Below, one piece after another: positions 24,977 to 37,429 of a stretch of DNA of 64,000 nucleotides. How positions within the stretch are numbered: the stretch's first letter is position 1; each line of letters begins with the position of its first letter. The DNA is taken from positions 267,188-331,187 of the forward strand of contig NZ_JABJWH010000006.1 in NCBI RefSeq assembly GCF_015265435.1, given 5' to 3'. The position numbers were made by a program, and so were the translations under genes. This DNA comes from Alloalcanivorax profundimaris. GTDB taxonomy: Bacteria > Pseudomonadota > Gammaproteobacteria > Pseudomonadales > Alcanivoracaceae. The notes beneath the pieces are model-generated. The model made no database searches. It was not told the origin of the DNA and saw nothing but the letters and a program-made list of their open reading frames with translations.

Positions 24977-27025
24977 TCAGGGCAGCACGGTGTCGGCGCG
25001 GTCGGCCAGGTTCTGAATGCGGCCGTCCTGGTCGGTGTCGGTTTCCGCTTCGGCGTAGGGCGAGGCGGCGTCGAAGTGGGCGATCAGGTATTCCGCCAGG
25101 GCGTCCTGCTCGGTGCCGGGGGCGGCGAAGGTGGCCTGGTCGGGGCCGCTGACCGCCTCTTCTTCCAGGTCGAGGCGGTTTTCCACCGGGAAGTCGAACG
25201 GGTAGCCGTCGCCGCCCAGGCCGTTTTCCGCGTTCTCGGTGGCCAGGAAGCCCAGGGTCACCAGACGGAACACGCGGTTGGCGTCGCCTTGCAGCACGCC
25301 GTTCTGAACCACGGTGTCGATGATCGCGCCGCTGTCGTCCACCACCGCCAGGTTGCGCACCCGCTCACCGGCCTGGTCGATGTCGTCGCCGTTGGCCTGG
25401 CTGCGCAGGCCCGGGCGCGCCGGGTCGAAGCTGAAACGCAGGCCCGCCACCTGGGGGAACTGGCCGGCGACGCCTTCCACCTTGGCTACGGCGTGCTCCA
25501 GCAGGGCATACAGCTCCTGGGCGGTGACGTCGCCGATGGTCAGGCTGTTGTTGAAGCGCAGGGAGCCTTCCAGGTCGAACTGGGAGATGTCGCCTTCCTG
25601 TTTGCCGGCGGCGTCGTTGGCGGTGGGGGGATAGAAGGTCAGGTCGTCCTCGGAGGTGGAGCCCGGCGGAATCACGAAGTAGCCGATGTCGTCGCGGATG
25701 CCGCCGCCGTTCTTGATGGAGATTTGCACGTTGGCGTCGTACTGGCGAGCCAGCCACAGGTTGGCGTCGGCGGTCAGGTTGCCCAGGTTGGTTTCCTGGG
25801 TGCGCACCTGGCTCCGGCGGCCGTCCAGGTAGACGCTGGTGCGGCCGATGATGTTGCCGTCCCGTTCGGCGAGCACCTCTTCCAGGGCGGTGGCGAGGGT
25901 GTCCACGTCGCTGTTCACGGTGCCCTGCAGTTCACCGGCCATGGCGTCGTCGGCGGCGTAGGCGCCGTTGACGGTGTCGTCCAGGCGGTCGGTGAGGAGC
26001 ACGCCGTTGTCGTCGAATTCCACCACCAGGCGGCCCACGTACTTGTAGTCGCCGTCGGTGTTGACCACCAGCACCGGTTCGTCGGCGGCGGAGGTGAAGC
26101 TCAGCGGGTAGCCGTCGGCGGCGCTGTCACCGTCCAGCAGGCGGTCGTTGTCGTCGGCGAGCAGGGTGTTGGAGCCGCCGGCGACGATGATGTCCACGCC
26201 CTCCAGCAGGGTGGCCAGTTCCTTCTCGATGCTGATGGTTTGCATGTGGGCGAGCAGGATGATCTTGTCGATGCCGTCGTCGGCGAGGGCGTCCACCGCC
26301 GGCTGCAGTTCCGCGGCCAGGGCCGGGATGCCGCCGCCGCCGGGCAGCACGGTGATGTCGCCGGTGCTGGTGATGTTGCCCAGGGACGGGGTGGAGGCGC
26401 CGATCACGCCGATGCGCTCGCCGGCCACTTCCAGGGTGCCGTAGCCGGCCAGGCCGTTGGCGATGCTGTTCAGGGCCACGCCGTTCTGTTGCACCAGGCC
26501 GGCCAGGTGGGCGTCCGGGGTGAAGTCCAGATTGGCGCTCAGGTAGGGGAAGTCGGCGCCCGGGTAGTTGCCCTCGGCGTTGAGGATGGCGGCGAATTCC
26601 TCGGTGCCGCCGTCCAGGTCGTGGTTGCCCACGGCGCTGGCCTGCAGGCCCATGGCGTTGAGCATGGCGATGTCGGCGCGACCGTTGGCCGGCGTCGCCA
26701 CGCCGGGCACCGAGGCCATGGCGTCGTCGGCGGCGGCGAAGTAGCGCGGGCCGGGGATGTAGTTGTCGCCGGAGCTGAGCACCAGGGTGTGGTCCGGGCG
26801 CTCGGCGCGCAGTGCTTCGAGCACCGCGGAGAAGGGCCGCACGTTCCGCAGGGCGCCGGTGGCGCCGTCCATGTCGGCGAAATGCAGCAGTTGCAGTTGG
26901 AAGCCGGTGCTTTCCGCCGGCGGCGCCGGGTCATTGTTGTCGTCGTTGTCGTCACCGCCACAGGCGGTGAGCGCGAAGGCCGCCAGCAGGGCGGCGGTCA
27001 GCTTTCCGAGAGCGTGGCTGTTCAT
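24977..27025 (-). CDS. Lipoprotein 5'-nucleotidase / UshA-like metallophosphatase
   Basis: Exported nucleotidase of 682 aa. A lipoprotein signal (LLAAFALTAC, lipobox LTAC) is followed by an acidic DDNDDNND tether, so it is probably anchored to the outer membrane. The N-terminal metallophosphatase domain has LLHFADMDG, SSGDNYIPG and AVGNHDLDGG; these replace the classical DxH/GD/GNHD set with FADMD at the first motif. The C-terminal 5'-nucleotidase domain has SIKNGGGIRDDI (substrate-binding GGGIR) and the FNNSL stretch. The ATG at 27025 follows GGAAGGG. It is a single gene with its own terminator and probably scavenges phosphate and nucleosides. Confidence 0.85.
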   Translation of the reverse strand: MNSHALGKLTAALLAAFALTACGGDDNDDNNDPAPPAESTGFQLQLLHFADMDGATGALRNVRPFSAVLEALRAERPDHTLVLSSGDNYIPGPRYFAAADDAMASVPGVATPANGRADIAMLNAMGLQASAVGNHDLDGGTEEFAAILNAEGNYPGADFPYLSANLDFTPDAHLAGLVQQNGVALNSIANGLAGYGTLEVAGERIGVIGASTPSLGNITSTGDITVLPGGGGIPALAAELQPAVDALADDGIDKIILLAHMQTISIEKELATLLEGVDIIVAGGSNTLLADDNDRLLDGDSAADGYPLSFTSAADEPVLVVNTDGDYKYVGRLVVEFDDNGVLLTDRLDDTVNGAYAADDAMAGELQGTVNSDVDTLATALEEVLAERDGNIIGRTSVYLDGRRSQVRTQETNLGNLTADANLWLARQYDANVQISIKNGGGIRDDIGYFVIPPGSTSEDDLTFYPPTANDAAGKQEGDISQFDLEGSLRFNNSLTIGDVTAQELYALLEHAVAKVEGVAGQFPQVAGLRFSFDPARPGLRSQANGDDIDQAGERVRNLAVVDDSGAIIDTVVQNGVLQGDANRVFRLVTLGFLATENAENGLGGDGYPFDFPVENRLDLEEEAVSGPDQATFAAPGTEQDALAEYLIAHFDAASPYAEAETDTDQDGRIQNLADRADTVLP

Positions 27026-27175
27026 CGGCAAACCCTTCCATTGATGTTCGTTCGAATTGATCGGCGAACATCAGGTAAGCAGTGCCGGATGAATCACGGG
27101 TTACCGGAATCGGTCGGAATTGTGGCAGTCGTGGAAAACGTGACGCCGCTCGCGGCGCGGCGCCGGTGCGGTGAT

Positions 27176-27979
27176 TCAAGGCTGGCAGCTTTGCCGGAAT
27201 GTATCGTCCAGCAGCGGTGGCAACGTCAAAGTCCGGAAGCCGAGCGAGTCGGTGTACTGGCATAGCCGGGCGCGGCCCTCGGGGTCGCTGGCGTACAGGT
27301 AGTCGATGTGCAGCACCGGCTTACCGGCTTCGATGAAAGGAGTGAGCATGCCGCACTCGTTCCACTCATGGCAGGACTCGTTGACGGCGAAGTCAAAGTA
27401 CGCCACCAGATCCTCGACCTGGCCGAGGTCGTTCTTGAGAGAAATCGCCAGGCCGCGCTGATGGGCCTGGCCGGCCAGCCAGGTGTTGTAGTCGAGTTGG
27501 TCGGCGGCGGTGAGCGACAGGCCGTTGCGGTTGGAGTAGCCGTCCACGTTGTCCGGGTCCACTCCGTCGCATCCTTTTTCCACGGCCAGATCGAGTCGGT
27601 CCGCCATGATCGCGCGCACATTATCCGAGCGTATGTCCAGCCAGCGCTCTCCAGGCCAGTCGCCCAGGCGACGGCCCTTGTCGGCGGCGGTGAATCGGTC
27701 GGCGTCTTCGCGCCAGTTCTCGAAGGTGCCGGCGGAAAAGTAGCAGATCATCCGGTGGCCCTGAGCATGCAGGTCGTCGATCACGGTCTGGTTGGTGTCG
27801 AACAGGTCGAGCACGTACAGATCAACGTCGTAGCCGGTGTTGGGTTCACCCTGCAATTGTACCTGCCAGTCCACGTCCACGGGAGGCTGGTACCAGTCAG
27901 CGGCACCGGCGACCGGCGGGGCGGGCAGGGCGGCGGTGCTCAGCAAGGCGGTGATCAAATTGGCGAGCGAGGTGGCCAT
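27176..27979 (-). CDS. GH114-type endo-alpha-1,4-polygalactosaminidase-like protein, secreted
   Basis: Protein of 267 aa with a signal peptide (residues 1-26, LITALLSTAALPAPPVAGAA). It matches the TIM-barrel family of glycoside-hydrolase GH114 (PF03537): WQVQLQGEPNTGYDVDLYVLDLFDT, ICYFSAGTFENWR, GCDGVDPDNVDGYSN with the acidic catalytic residues, AISLKNDL, and FDFAVNESCHEWNEC. Known family members cleave galactosamine-rich polysaccharides of biofilms. It is monocistronic on the minus strand with short gaps to both neighbours. Target polymer is inferred from the family only. Confidence 0.83.
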   Translation of the reverse strand: MATSLANLITALLSTAALPAPPVAGAADWYQPPVDVDWQVQLQGEPNTGYDVDLYVLDLFDTNQTVIDDLHAQGHRMICYFSAGTFENWREDADRFTAADKGRRLGDWPGERWLDIRSDNVRAIMADRLDLAVEKGCDGVDPDNVDGYSNRNGLSLTAADQLDYNTWLAGQAHQRGLAISLKNDLGQVEDLVAYFDFAVNESCHEWNECGMLTPFIEAGKPVLHIDYLYASDPEGRARLCQYTDSLGFRTLTLPPLLDDTFRQSCQP

Positions 27980-28081
27980 TGGGTATCCCCGGGGCAGAAT
28001 GGTCTCGGGGATGAATCTAGCACCACGGGGGCATTCCGGGCAGAAAAATCCGACGAGCGGCGCGCCGCTCGCCGGCGCGGG

Positions 28082-29725
28082 TCAGACCTTGCTGCTGAGC
28101 TCGCGGATTTCCTGGTTCAGGATGCGGTCGTTCATGCTGTAATCCACCGCCACGTCCACCACGTGCACGCCGCCGGTGGCGTAGCATTCCTCCACCTTGG
28201 GCACCAGGCCCTCGGTGCTTTCCACGCGGTGGCCCTGGGCGCCGTAGGCCTTGGCGTAGGCGACGAAGTCCGGGTTGTGGAAGTCCAGGCCGAAGTCGTG
28301 GAAGTCCATTTGCTTCTGCTTCCACTTGATCATGCCGTAGCCGTCGTCGCGCAGGATCAGGATCACCAGATCCAGATTCAGGCGCACCGCGGTTTCCAGC
28401 TCCTGGGAGTTCATCATGAAGCCGCCGTCGCCGCACACCGCCATTACCCGGCGGTCCGGATGCACCATCTTGGCGGCCATGGCCGAGGGCAGGCCGGCGC
28501 CCATGCTGGCCAGGGCGTTGTCCAGCAGCACGGTGTTGGGGTGGGTGGCCGGGTAGTTGCGCGCGAACCAGATTTTGTACATGCCGTTGTCCAGGGCGAT
28601 GATGCCGTCGCTGGGCATGACCCGGCGAATCTCGCGCACCAGCCGCTGGGGCAGAATCGGGAAGCGGTCGTCCCGGGCGCCCTCGGCGATGTGTTTCTGC
28701 AGGGCGTCGCGCACCCGGTGGAAGTCGGCGAAGCTCCAGTGCTCCTGGGGCGCCAGGCGCTCCTTGAGCTGCCACAGGCTGTTGGCGATGTCGCCCACCA
28801 CCTCGATCTGCGGGAAATAGACCGGATCCACCTGGGCGGAATTGAAGTTGATGTGCACCACCTCGGCGCCGCCGGGCTGCATGAAGAAGGGCGGCTTCTC
28901 CACCACGTCGTGGCCGACGTTGATGATCAGGTCGGCGGCATCGATGGCGCGGTGCACGAAGTCGCCGTCGGAGAGCGCCGTGTTGCCCAGGAAGTGGGCG
29001 CCGGTCTCGTCCACCACGCCCTTGCCCATCTGGGTGGTGATGGCGGGGATGCCGAGCTTCTCGATGAACTGGCGCAGCATCTTGCTGGTGAGCTTGCGGT
29101 TGGCGCCGGCGCCCACCACGATGAGCGGCTTGCGGGCGCCCTTGATGGCTTCCACGGCGCGGCAGATGGCCTTGTCCTCGGCGATCGGCCGGCGCGTCAG
29201 GCTCGGCTCCAGCACCGGCATGGTGGAATGCTCGCGGGCGATGTCCTCGGGCAGCTCCAGGTGGGTGGCGCCGGGGCGCTCCTCCTGGGCCAGCCGGAAC
29301 GCCTCGCGTACCCGGGCGGGAATGGTGTCGCCGCTGACCACCTGCTTGGTGAACTTGGTCAGCGGACGCATCATGTCGACCACGTCGATGATCTGGAACT
29401 GACCCTGCTTGCTGGACTTGATCGGCTTCTGGCCGGTGATCATCACCATCGGCATGGCGCCCAGCTGGGCGTAGGCGGCGGCGGTCACGAAGTTGGTGGC
29501 GCCGGGGCCCAGGGTGGACAGGCAGGCGCAGGCCTTGCCGGTGAGCCGGCCGTAGGTGGCGGCCATGAAGCCGGCGGCCTGCTCGTGGCGGGTGATCACC
29601 AGCTGGATGGAGCGGGAACCGCGCAGGGCTTCCAGCAAATCGAGGTTTTCCTCGCCGGGAATGGCGAAGACGTATTCCACGCCTTCCGCTTCCAGGGCCC
29701 TGACGAACAGATCCGAAGCTTTCAT
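28082..29725 (-). CDS. alsS: Acetolactate synthase-like ThDP enzyme (AlsS type)
   Basis: Thiamine-diphosphate enzyme of 547 aa that condenses two pyruvates to acetolactate in known relatives. The catalytic Glu lies in TRHEQAAGFMA (near 47). The ThDP/Mg motif is GDGGFMMNSQELETAV with the partner acidic stretch RDDGYGMIKWKQKQ, which closely matches catabolic AlsS. There is no separate FAD-dependent regulatory subunit next to it and no acetolactate decarboxylase gene, so it either feeds branched-chain synthesis or supplies acetolactate for another use. The start is ATG at 29725 behind GGAGAG. The call of the family is firm and of the exact role less so. Confidence 0.82.
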   Translation of the reverse strand: MKASDLFVRALEAEGVEYVFAIPGEENLDLLEALRGSRSIQLVITRHEQAAGFMAATYGRLTGKACACLSTLGPGATNFVTAAAYAQLGAMPMVMITGQKPIKSSKQGQFQIIDVVDMMRPLTKFTKQVVSGDTIPARVREAFRLAQEERPGATHLELPEDIAREHSTMPVLEPSLTRRPIAEDKAICRAVEAIKGARKPLIVVGAGANRKLTSKMLRQFIEKLGIPAITTQMGKGVVDETGAHFLGNTALSDGDFVHRAIDAADLIINVGHDVVEKPPFFMQPGGAEVVHINFNSAQVDPVYFPQIEVVGDIANSLWQLKERLAPQEHWSFADFHRVRDALQKHIAEGARDDRFPILPQRLVREIRRVMPSDGIIALDNGMYKIWFARNYPATHPNTVLLDNALASMGAGLPSAMAAKMVHPDRRVMAVCGDGGFMMNSQELETAVRLNLDLVILILRDDGYGMIKWKQKQMDFHDFGLDFHNPDFVAYAKAYGAQGHRVESTEGLVPKVEECYATGGVHVVDVAVDYSMNDRILNQEIRELSSKV

Positions 29726-29906
29726 TCAGGCTCTCCTTACCGGCGCGCGGCTCGCGCACCCTTCATTCTTCGATTGGCGGGGGTCGCCATGCTGGCGGTT
29801 ACTATAACGCGACGACGGCGCGGGCGGGTATGGGGAATACTGATACGGGGTATTGGTCGGGACGATGCGGGGCGTGGTGTCGCGGCTCAGGCCGCCGGCG
29901 CGGCCC

Positions 29907-30125
29907 TTAATGCCAGGTGCCCTCGATGTTCTCGCACTGCTCCAGGAATTCCTCGGCGCTCATTTCCACGGTGTCCTCGTCGTCGCCGTCGAGGTGGCTG
30001 GTGACCTGCTCCTTGAGCTGGCCCACCACGGTGGTCATCATCGCCAGGGTTTCCTCCACCTGCTCAATGGCGGAGAGAAGATCGCGGGCTTCCTCCTGGA
30101 AATCGTCGTGGTCTTGATCGCTCAT
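29907..30125 (-). CDS. Small acidic hypothetical protein
   Basis: Protein of 72 aa, ATG at 30125 behind GGAGGCCGC. It is very acidic (SDQDHDDFQEEARD, LDGDDEDTVEMSAEEFLEQCE) with a helical, coiled-coil-like middle (LLSAIEQVEETLAMMTTVVGQLKEQV). I do not recognise a family and no function is proposed. It lies 76 bp downstream of nrdB on the same strand, with a strong hairpin in between, so co-transcription is uncertain. Good ribosome site and protein-like composition support it as real. Confidence 0.65.
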   Translation of the reverse strand: MSDQDHDDFQEEARDLLSAIEQVEETLAMMTTVVGQLKEQVTSHLDGDDEDTVEMSAEEFLEQCENIEGTWH

Positions 30126-30166
30126 GCGGCCTCCGTGAATGGTCCCCGATATGGTGCCAAAGGACG

Positions 30167-30189
30167 GGGGCGGGGACAAACCCCGCCCC
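30167..30189. repeat. Strong hairpin between nrdB and the small acidic gene
   Basis: GGGGCGGGG and CCCCGCCCC (9 perfect base pairs) around ACAAA. There is no T-tract on either strand, so it is not a canonical intrinsic terminator, though it may protect or attenuate the nrdBA message. Confidence 0.6.
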
Positions 30190-30201
30190 ACGGAGCCGGG
30201 C

Positions 30202-31533
<1,332 letters not shown>

Positions 31534-31579
31534 GTCTCTCTCCATTCATTCTGTGCGTTCGGGCGCGGGCCAGCCAGGG

Positions 31580-34483
<2,904 letters not shown>

Positions 34484-34591
34484 GATGCCCTCTCCGTATC
34501 GATATCGGTGCGTTATGTGCTGTTCATCGGGTTCGCGTCGCCGGTCACCGGACAGGGTGGCGGGGGCCGGGGATGCGCTCCGGCGGCGCGA

Positions 34592-34607
34592 ACACCATAT
34601 ATAGTGT
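34592..34607. promoter_or_regulatory. NrdR box 1
   Basis: ACACCATATATAGTGT fits the NrdR consensus acaCwAtATaTwGtgt at 15 of 16 positions and is nearly palindromic. It lies 109 bp upstream of nrdA. NrdR represses ribonucleotide reductase genes in response to ATP/dATP. Confidence 0.8.
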
Positions 34608-34737
34608 TCCGTGTACTGCTGCGTGGATCGGGCGGAGCCTGTGTCGTTGTCCGTCGGGGGCCGTAAGCGGCTGATCCGGCGGCCTTTTTCCGGGGACTGC
34701 GAAGCGGGGTGCCGCCAGCCCGGGAAGTGCCATGAAA

Positions 34738-34753
34738 ACCCAATATCTTGGGG
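34738..34753. promoter_or_regulatory. NrdR-like box 2
   Basis: ACCCAATATCTTGGGG shares the CwATAT-TwG core with NrdR boxes (about 12 of 16 positions) and is a CCCAA-N4-TTGGG palindrome. It begins 146 bp from box 1, close to 14 helical turns. Weaker than boxes 1 and 3. Confidence 0.55.
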
Positions 34754-34823
34754 TCGCTGCCCGATAGGACTACAATTTATAGGTGAGGCCGGGCTTTTGC
34801 AATCCTTCCCGCTGGGGAAATCC

Positions 34824-34832
34824 TGTGGATAA
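34824..34832 (-). promoter_or_regulatory. DnaA box upstream of nrdA
   Basis: The minus strand reads TTATCCACA, the perfect DnaA consensus. DnaA sites upstream of nrdAB are known in E. coli, where they couple dNTP supply to replication, so the position is meaningful. Several TGTGG motifs follow to the right. Confidence 0.65.
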
Positions 34833-34894
34833 TCTGTGGGGGGAATGTGGGTCTCTGTGGGCAACGGAGCGGGGTGCTTGGGCCGGCGGCGGAA

Positions 34895-34910
34895 ACCCTA
34901 TATATTGTGC
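34895..34910. promoter_or_regulatory. NrdR-like box 3
   Basis: ACCCTATATATTGTGC matches the NrdR consensus at about 14 of 16 positions. It lies 92 bp upstream of rstA and over 400 bp from nrdA, so it may affect the rightward two-component operon or act at a distance. Confidence 0.6.
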
Positions 34911-35001
34911 CGCCGGCGCCGCCACGCGCCGGTTGCCCGCGCGCACGGGTGTGCGTATAAAAGAATGCGAACGGCTAACAACCAAGAAGGATAAGGACGG
35001 G

Positions 35002-35724
35002 ATGACCACCGTGCAGGATAACCCGCCGACGATCATGATCGTCGAAGATGATGAGCGTCTCGCCGATCTCACCTGTGAATATCTGCGCTCCAACGGCCTC
35101 GAGGTCACCGTGGTGAGTGACGGCGAGGAGGCGATCCGCCGCATTCGTTCCGAGCAGCCCGACCTGGTGGTGCTGGATCTGATGCTGCCCGGCGCCGACG
35201 GCCTGACCGTCTGCCGCGAGGTGCGTGGCGCCTACAAGAATCCCATCCTCATGCTCACCGCCCGCACCGACGACATGGATCAGGTGCTGGGCCTGGAAAT
35301 GGGCGCCGACGATTACGTCGCCAAGCCGGTCAAGCCGCGCGTGCTGCTGGCGCGCATCCGCGCCCTGTTGCGCCGGGTGGAAACCGACAGCGAGCGCGAC
35401 AGTTCGCCGTCGCGGCTGGAATTCGGCGTTCTGGTGATCGACAACTCCGCCCGCGAGGTGACCCTGCGCGGCCAGTCCGTGGACCTGACCAGCGCCGAGT
35501 ACGATCTGCTCTGGCTGCTGGCCTCCAACGCCGGCACCGTGCTGTCCCGCGAGACCATTTTCGAGAAGCTGCGCGGCATCCAGTACGACGGCCAGGACCG
35601 TTCCATCGACGTGCGCATTTCCCGCATCCGCCCCAAGGTGGGCGACGATCCGGAGAACCCCAAGCGTATCAAGACGGTGCGCTCCAAGGGCTATCTGTTC
35701 GTCAAGGAAATGAGCTCCGGCTAA
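35002..35724 (+). CDS. rstA: Response regulator, RstA-like (OmpR family)
   Basis: Two-component response regulator of 240 aa. The receiver domain (about 10-125) has the acidic pair in VEDDERLADL, the phospho-acceptor Asp in VVLDLMLPGADG, the Thr in MLTARTDD and the Lys in YVAKPVKPRVLLA. The C-terminal winged helix (about 140-235) contains FEKLRGIQYDGQDRSIDVRI and RIKTVRSKGYLF, which closely match E. coli RstA. The ATG at 35002 follows AAGGACGG. The kinase gene follows 18 bp later. In Pseudomonas too, a two-component pair lies beside nrdAB. Confidence 0.87.
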   Translation: MTTVQDNPPTIMIVEDDERLADLTCEYLRSNGLEVTVVSDGEEAIRRIRSEQPDLVVLDLMLPGADGLTVCREVRGAYKNPILMLTARTDDMDQVLGLEMGADDYVAKPVKPRVLLARIRALLRRVETDSERDSSPSRLEFGVLVIDNSAREVTLRGQSVDLTSAEYDLLWLLASNAGTVLSRETIFEKLRGIQYDGQDRSIDVRISRIRPKVGDDPENPKRIKTVRSKGYLFVKEMSSG

Positions 35725-35742
35725 CCCCGGCGGGGGAATTCC

Positions 35743-37383
35743 TTGAACAGCATCTTCGTCCGCATCTACGGCGGTATCCTGGTGGCGCTGCTGATCATCG
35801 GCGCGCTCACCTACGCCGGCGTGGAGCTGGTCAACGATTACCGCTCCCTGCTTTACCGCGAACGCATGGCCAAGGGCACCTTCCACCTGATGGCGGAGAG
35901 CTACCGGGGCCTGGACGAGGCCGGCCGCCAGGCCCGTTCGCTGGCGCTGACCCGCCTGTTCGGCGCGCCGGTGGAGGCGCGCACCGGCGAGAGTCTGGAG
36001 CTCTCCTACCGGGAGGCCCTGCACCTGGGGGACCAGCGGGTGGTGCTGCGCGGCGAGCCGGACGGTAACACCGTCACCGTGCTCTACCGGCTGCCCACCG
36101 ACGGTCTTTACCTGCGCGCGCGGCTGAGCCGCTTGTCCGAGCAGCAGGCCCGCGCCACCGCCCAGCTGGTGCTCGACCATCTGCGCGCCCGGCCCCGGGC
36201 CCGTTGGGACGAGGCGCTCGCCGAGCTGAACCGGGAATTCGGCTATCCGCTGGTGCTGCGGCGCCAGTCCAGCCTGGAGCTGGACGGCGAGCAGCGCAGC
36301 CGGCTGGGCCGCGACGAGGTGGTGCTGTCGCTGTCCGACAGTACCCGCCGCGACGCCGGCGTGCGGGTCCTGGTGCCGGTGGACGACGACGCCGGCGATC
36401 CCCGGGTGCTGGTCATGGGGCCGCTGCATCTGTTCGACCAGTTTCCCTGGCAGTTGCTGAGCATCGCCGGGGTGCTGGCGCTGCTGATGGTGGCGGTGTC
36501 CACCTACCTGCAGGTGCGCCCGCTGCAGACCCGGTTGCGGCGCCTGGACCGGGCGGTGAAGCGCCTGGGCAGTGGCGATCTGGGGGCCTACGCGGACATT
36601 CCCGGCAACGACCCCATCGGCCAGGTGGCGGAAACCTTCAACGGCATGACCGCCCACATCCGGCGTCTGATCGAGGCCCAGCGGGAGATGACCCGGGCGG
36701 TGTCCCACGAGTTGCGCACCCCGGTGGCGCGGTTGCGTTTCGGGCTGGAAATGCTGGCCGACTGCGAATCCGCCGAGGAGCGCCGGGACAAGCTCAACGC
36801 CCTGGACAAGGACATCGACCAGCTCGACCGCCTGATCGACGAGATTCTCACTTACGCGCGCCTGGAAGAGGGCACCCCCAACATTGAGTTCCAGCCGGTG
36901 TACGTGCGCGAAATCTGCGAGCAGCTGGCCGCCGAGCTGGACGGCATTCGCGGCGAGATCGCGGTGGAGGTGGCCGGCGCCGAGGACCTGACCCTGGACG
37001 GTGACCCGCGCTATCTGCACCGCATCCTGCAGAACCTGGTCACCAACGCCCTGCGCTACGCCAACAGCCGGGTGCGCATGACCCTGAGCGAGGAGGGCGA
37101 CCGGGTGGTGCTGGACGTGGACGACGACGGCAAGGGCATTCCCGAGCACCAGCGCGAGCGGGTGTTCAAGCCCTTCGCCCGCCTCGACAAGAGCCGCCAC
37201 CGGGCCAGCGGCGGCTACGGCCTGGGGCTGTCCATCGTCAAGCGGGTGGTCGATTGGCACGGCGGCGCGATTCAGATCTCCGAAAGCGAATGGGGCGGCG
37301 CGCGCTTTCGTGTCATCCTGCCCCGTCACCAGCAAAAACAGCACGTGCTGGGCCGCCGCCGGGGCCTTCAGCAAAGCGGTTGA
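35743..37383 (+). CDS. rstB: Sensor histidine kinase, RstB-like
   Basis: Membrane sensor kinase of 546 aa. Helices near residues 8-28 and 245-265 flank a periplasmic domain of about 215 residues. HAMP ([28 protein letters not shown]) is followed by the HisKA box [21 protein letters not shown] with the phospho-accepting His, then the ATPase domain with N box [18 protein letters not shown] and [13 protein letters not shown]. The start is TTG at 35743 behind GGGGGAATTCC; no better ATG fits. The last codons and stop (QQSG-stop) lie in a degenerate REP-like half unit (37374-37397). Confidence 0.85.
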   Translation: MNSIFVRIYGGILVALLIIGALTYAGVELVNDYRSLLYRERMAKGTFHLMAESYRGLDEAGRQARSLALTRLFGAPVEARTGESLELSYREALHLGDQRVVLRGEPDGNTVTVLYRLPTDGLYLRARLSRLSEQQARATAQLVLDHLRARPRARWDEALAELNREFGYPLVLRRQSSLELDGEQRSRLGRDEVVLSLSDSTRRDAGVRVLVPVDDDAGDPRVLVMGPLHLFDQFPWQLLSIAGVLALLMVAVSTYLQVRPLQTRLRRLDRAVKRLGSGDLGAYADIPGNDPIGQVAETFNGMTAHIRRLIEAQREMTRAVSHELRTPVARLRFGLEMLADCESAEERRDKLNALDKDIDQLDRLIDEILTYARLEEGTPNIEFQPVYVREICEQLAAELDGIRGEIAVEVAGAEDLTLDGDPRYLHRILQNLVTNALRYANSRVRMTLSEEGDRVVLDVDDDGKGIPEHQRERVFKPFARLDKSRHRASGGYGLGLSIVKRVVDWHGGAIQISESEWGGARFRVILPRHQQKQHVLGRRRGLQQSG

Positions 37384-37397
37384 AGCCGCTCCCACGA
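37374..37397. repeat. Degenerate REP-like half unit at the end of rstB
   Basis: The minus strand reads GTGGGAGCGGCTTCAACCGC, close to the REP-like core GTAGGAGCGACTTCAGTCGC. It covers the rstB stop codon, so the element supplies the final residues of the kinase. Confidence 0.55.
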
Positions 37398-37429
37398 ACG
37401 CTTATGCAAACGACAAAAAGGGAATGAGC

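Larger units (their letters stand above)
34484..35001. promoter_or_regulatory. 518-bp control region between divergent nrdA and rstA
   Basis: No protein-coding gene is supported. The region contains three NrdR-like boxes (34592-34607, 34738-34753, 34895-34910) and one perfect DnaA box (34824-34832) followed by further TGTGG repeats up to 34860. A rightward TTGGGG-17-TACAAT promoter-like pair (34748-34776) overlaps the middle box. Such a long region is unusual here and suggests complex control of nrdAB, possibly shared with rstAB. Confidence 0.7.

Noticed and set aside
24929..27265. 778-codon rightward frame
   Set aside because: Antisense shadow of the 5'-nucleotidase gene; Gly/Val-rich composition typical of the reverse strand of GC-rich genes, no motif.
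34484..34864. N-terminal extension of nrdA into its upstream region
   Set aside because: It would run through the NrdR boxes and DnaA box; the ATG at 34483 has a good ribosome site and the normal NrdA start.
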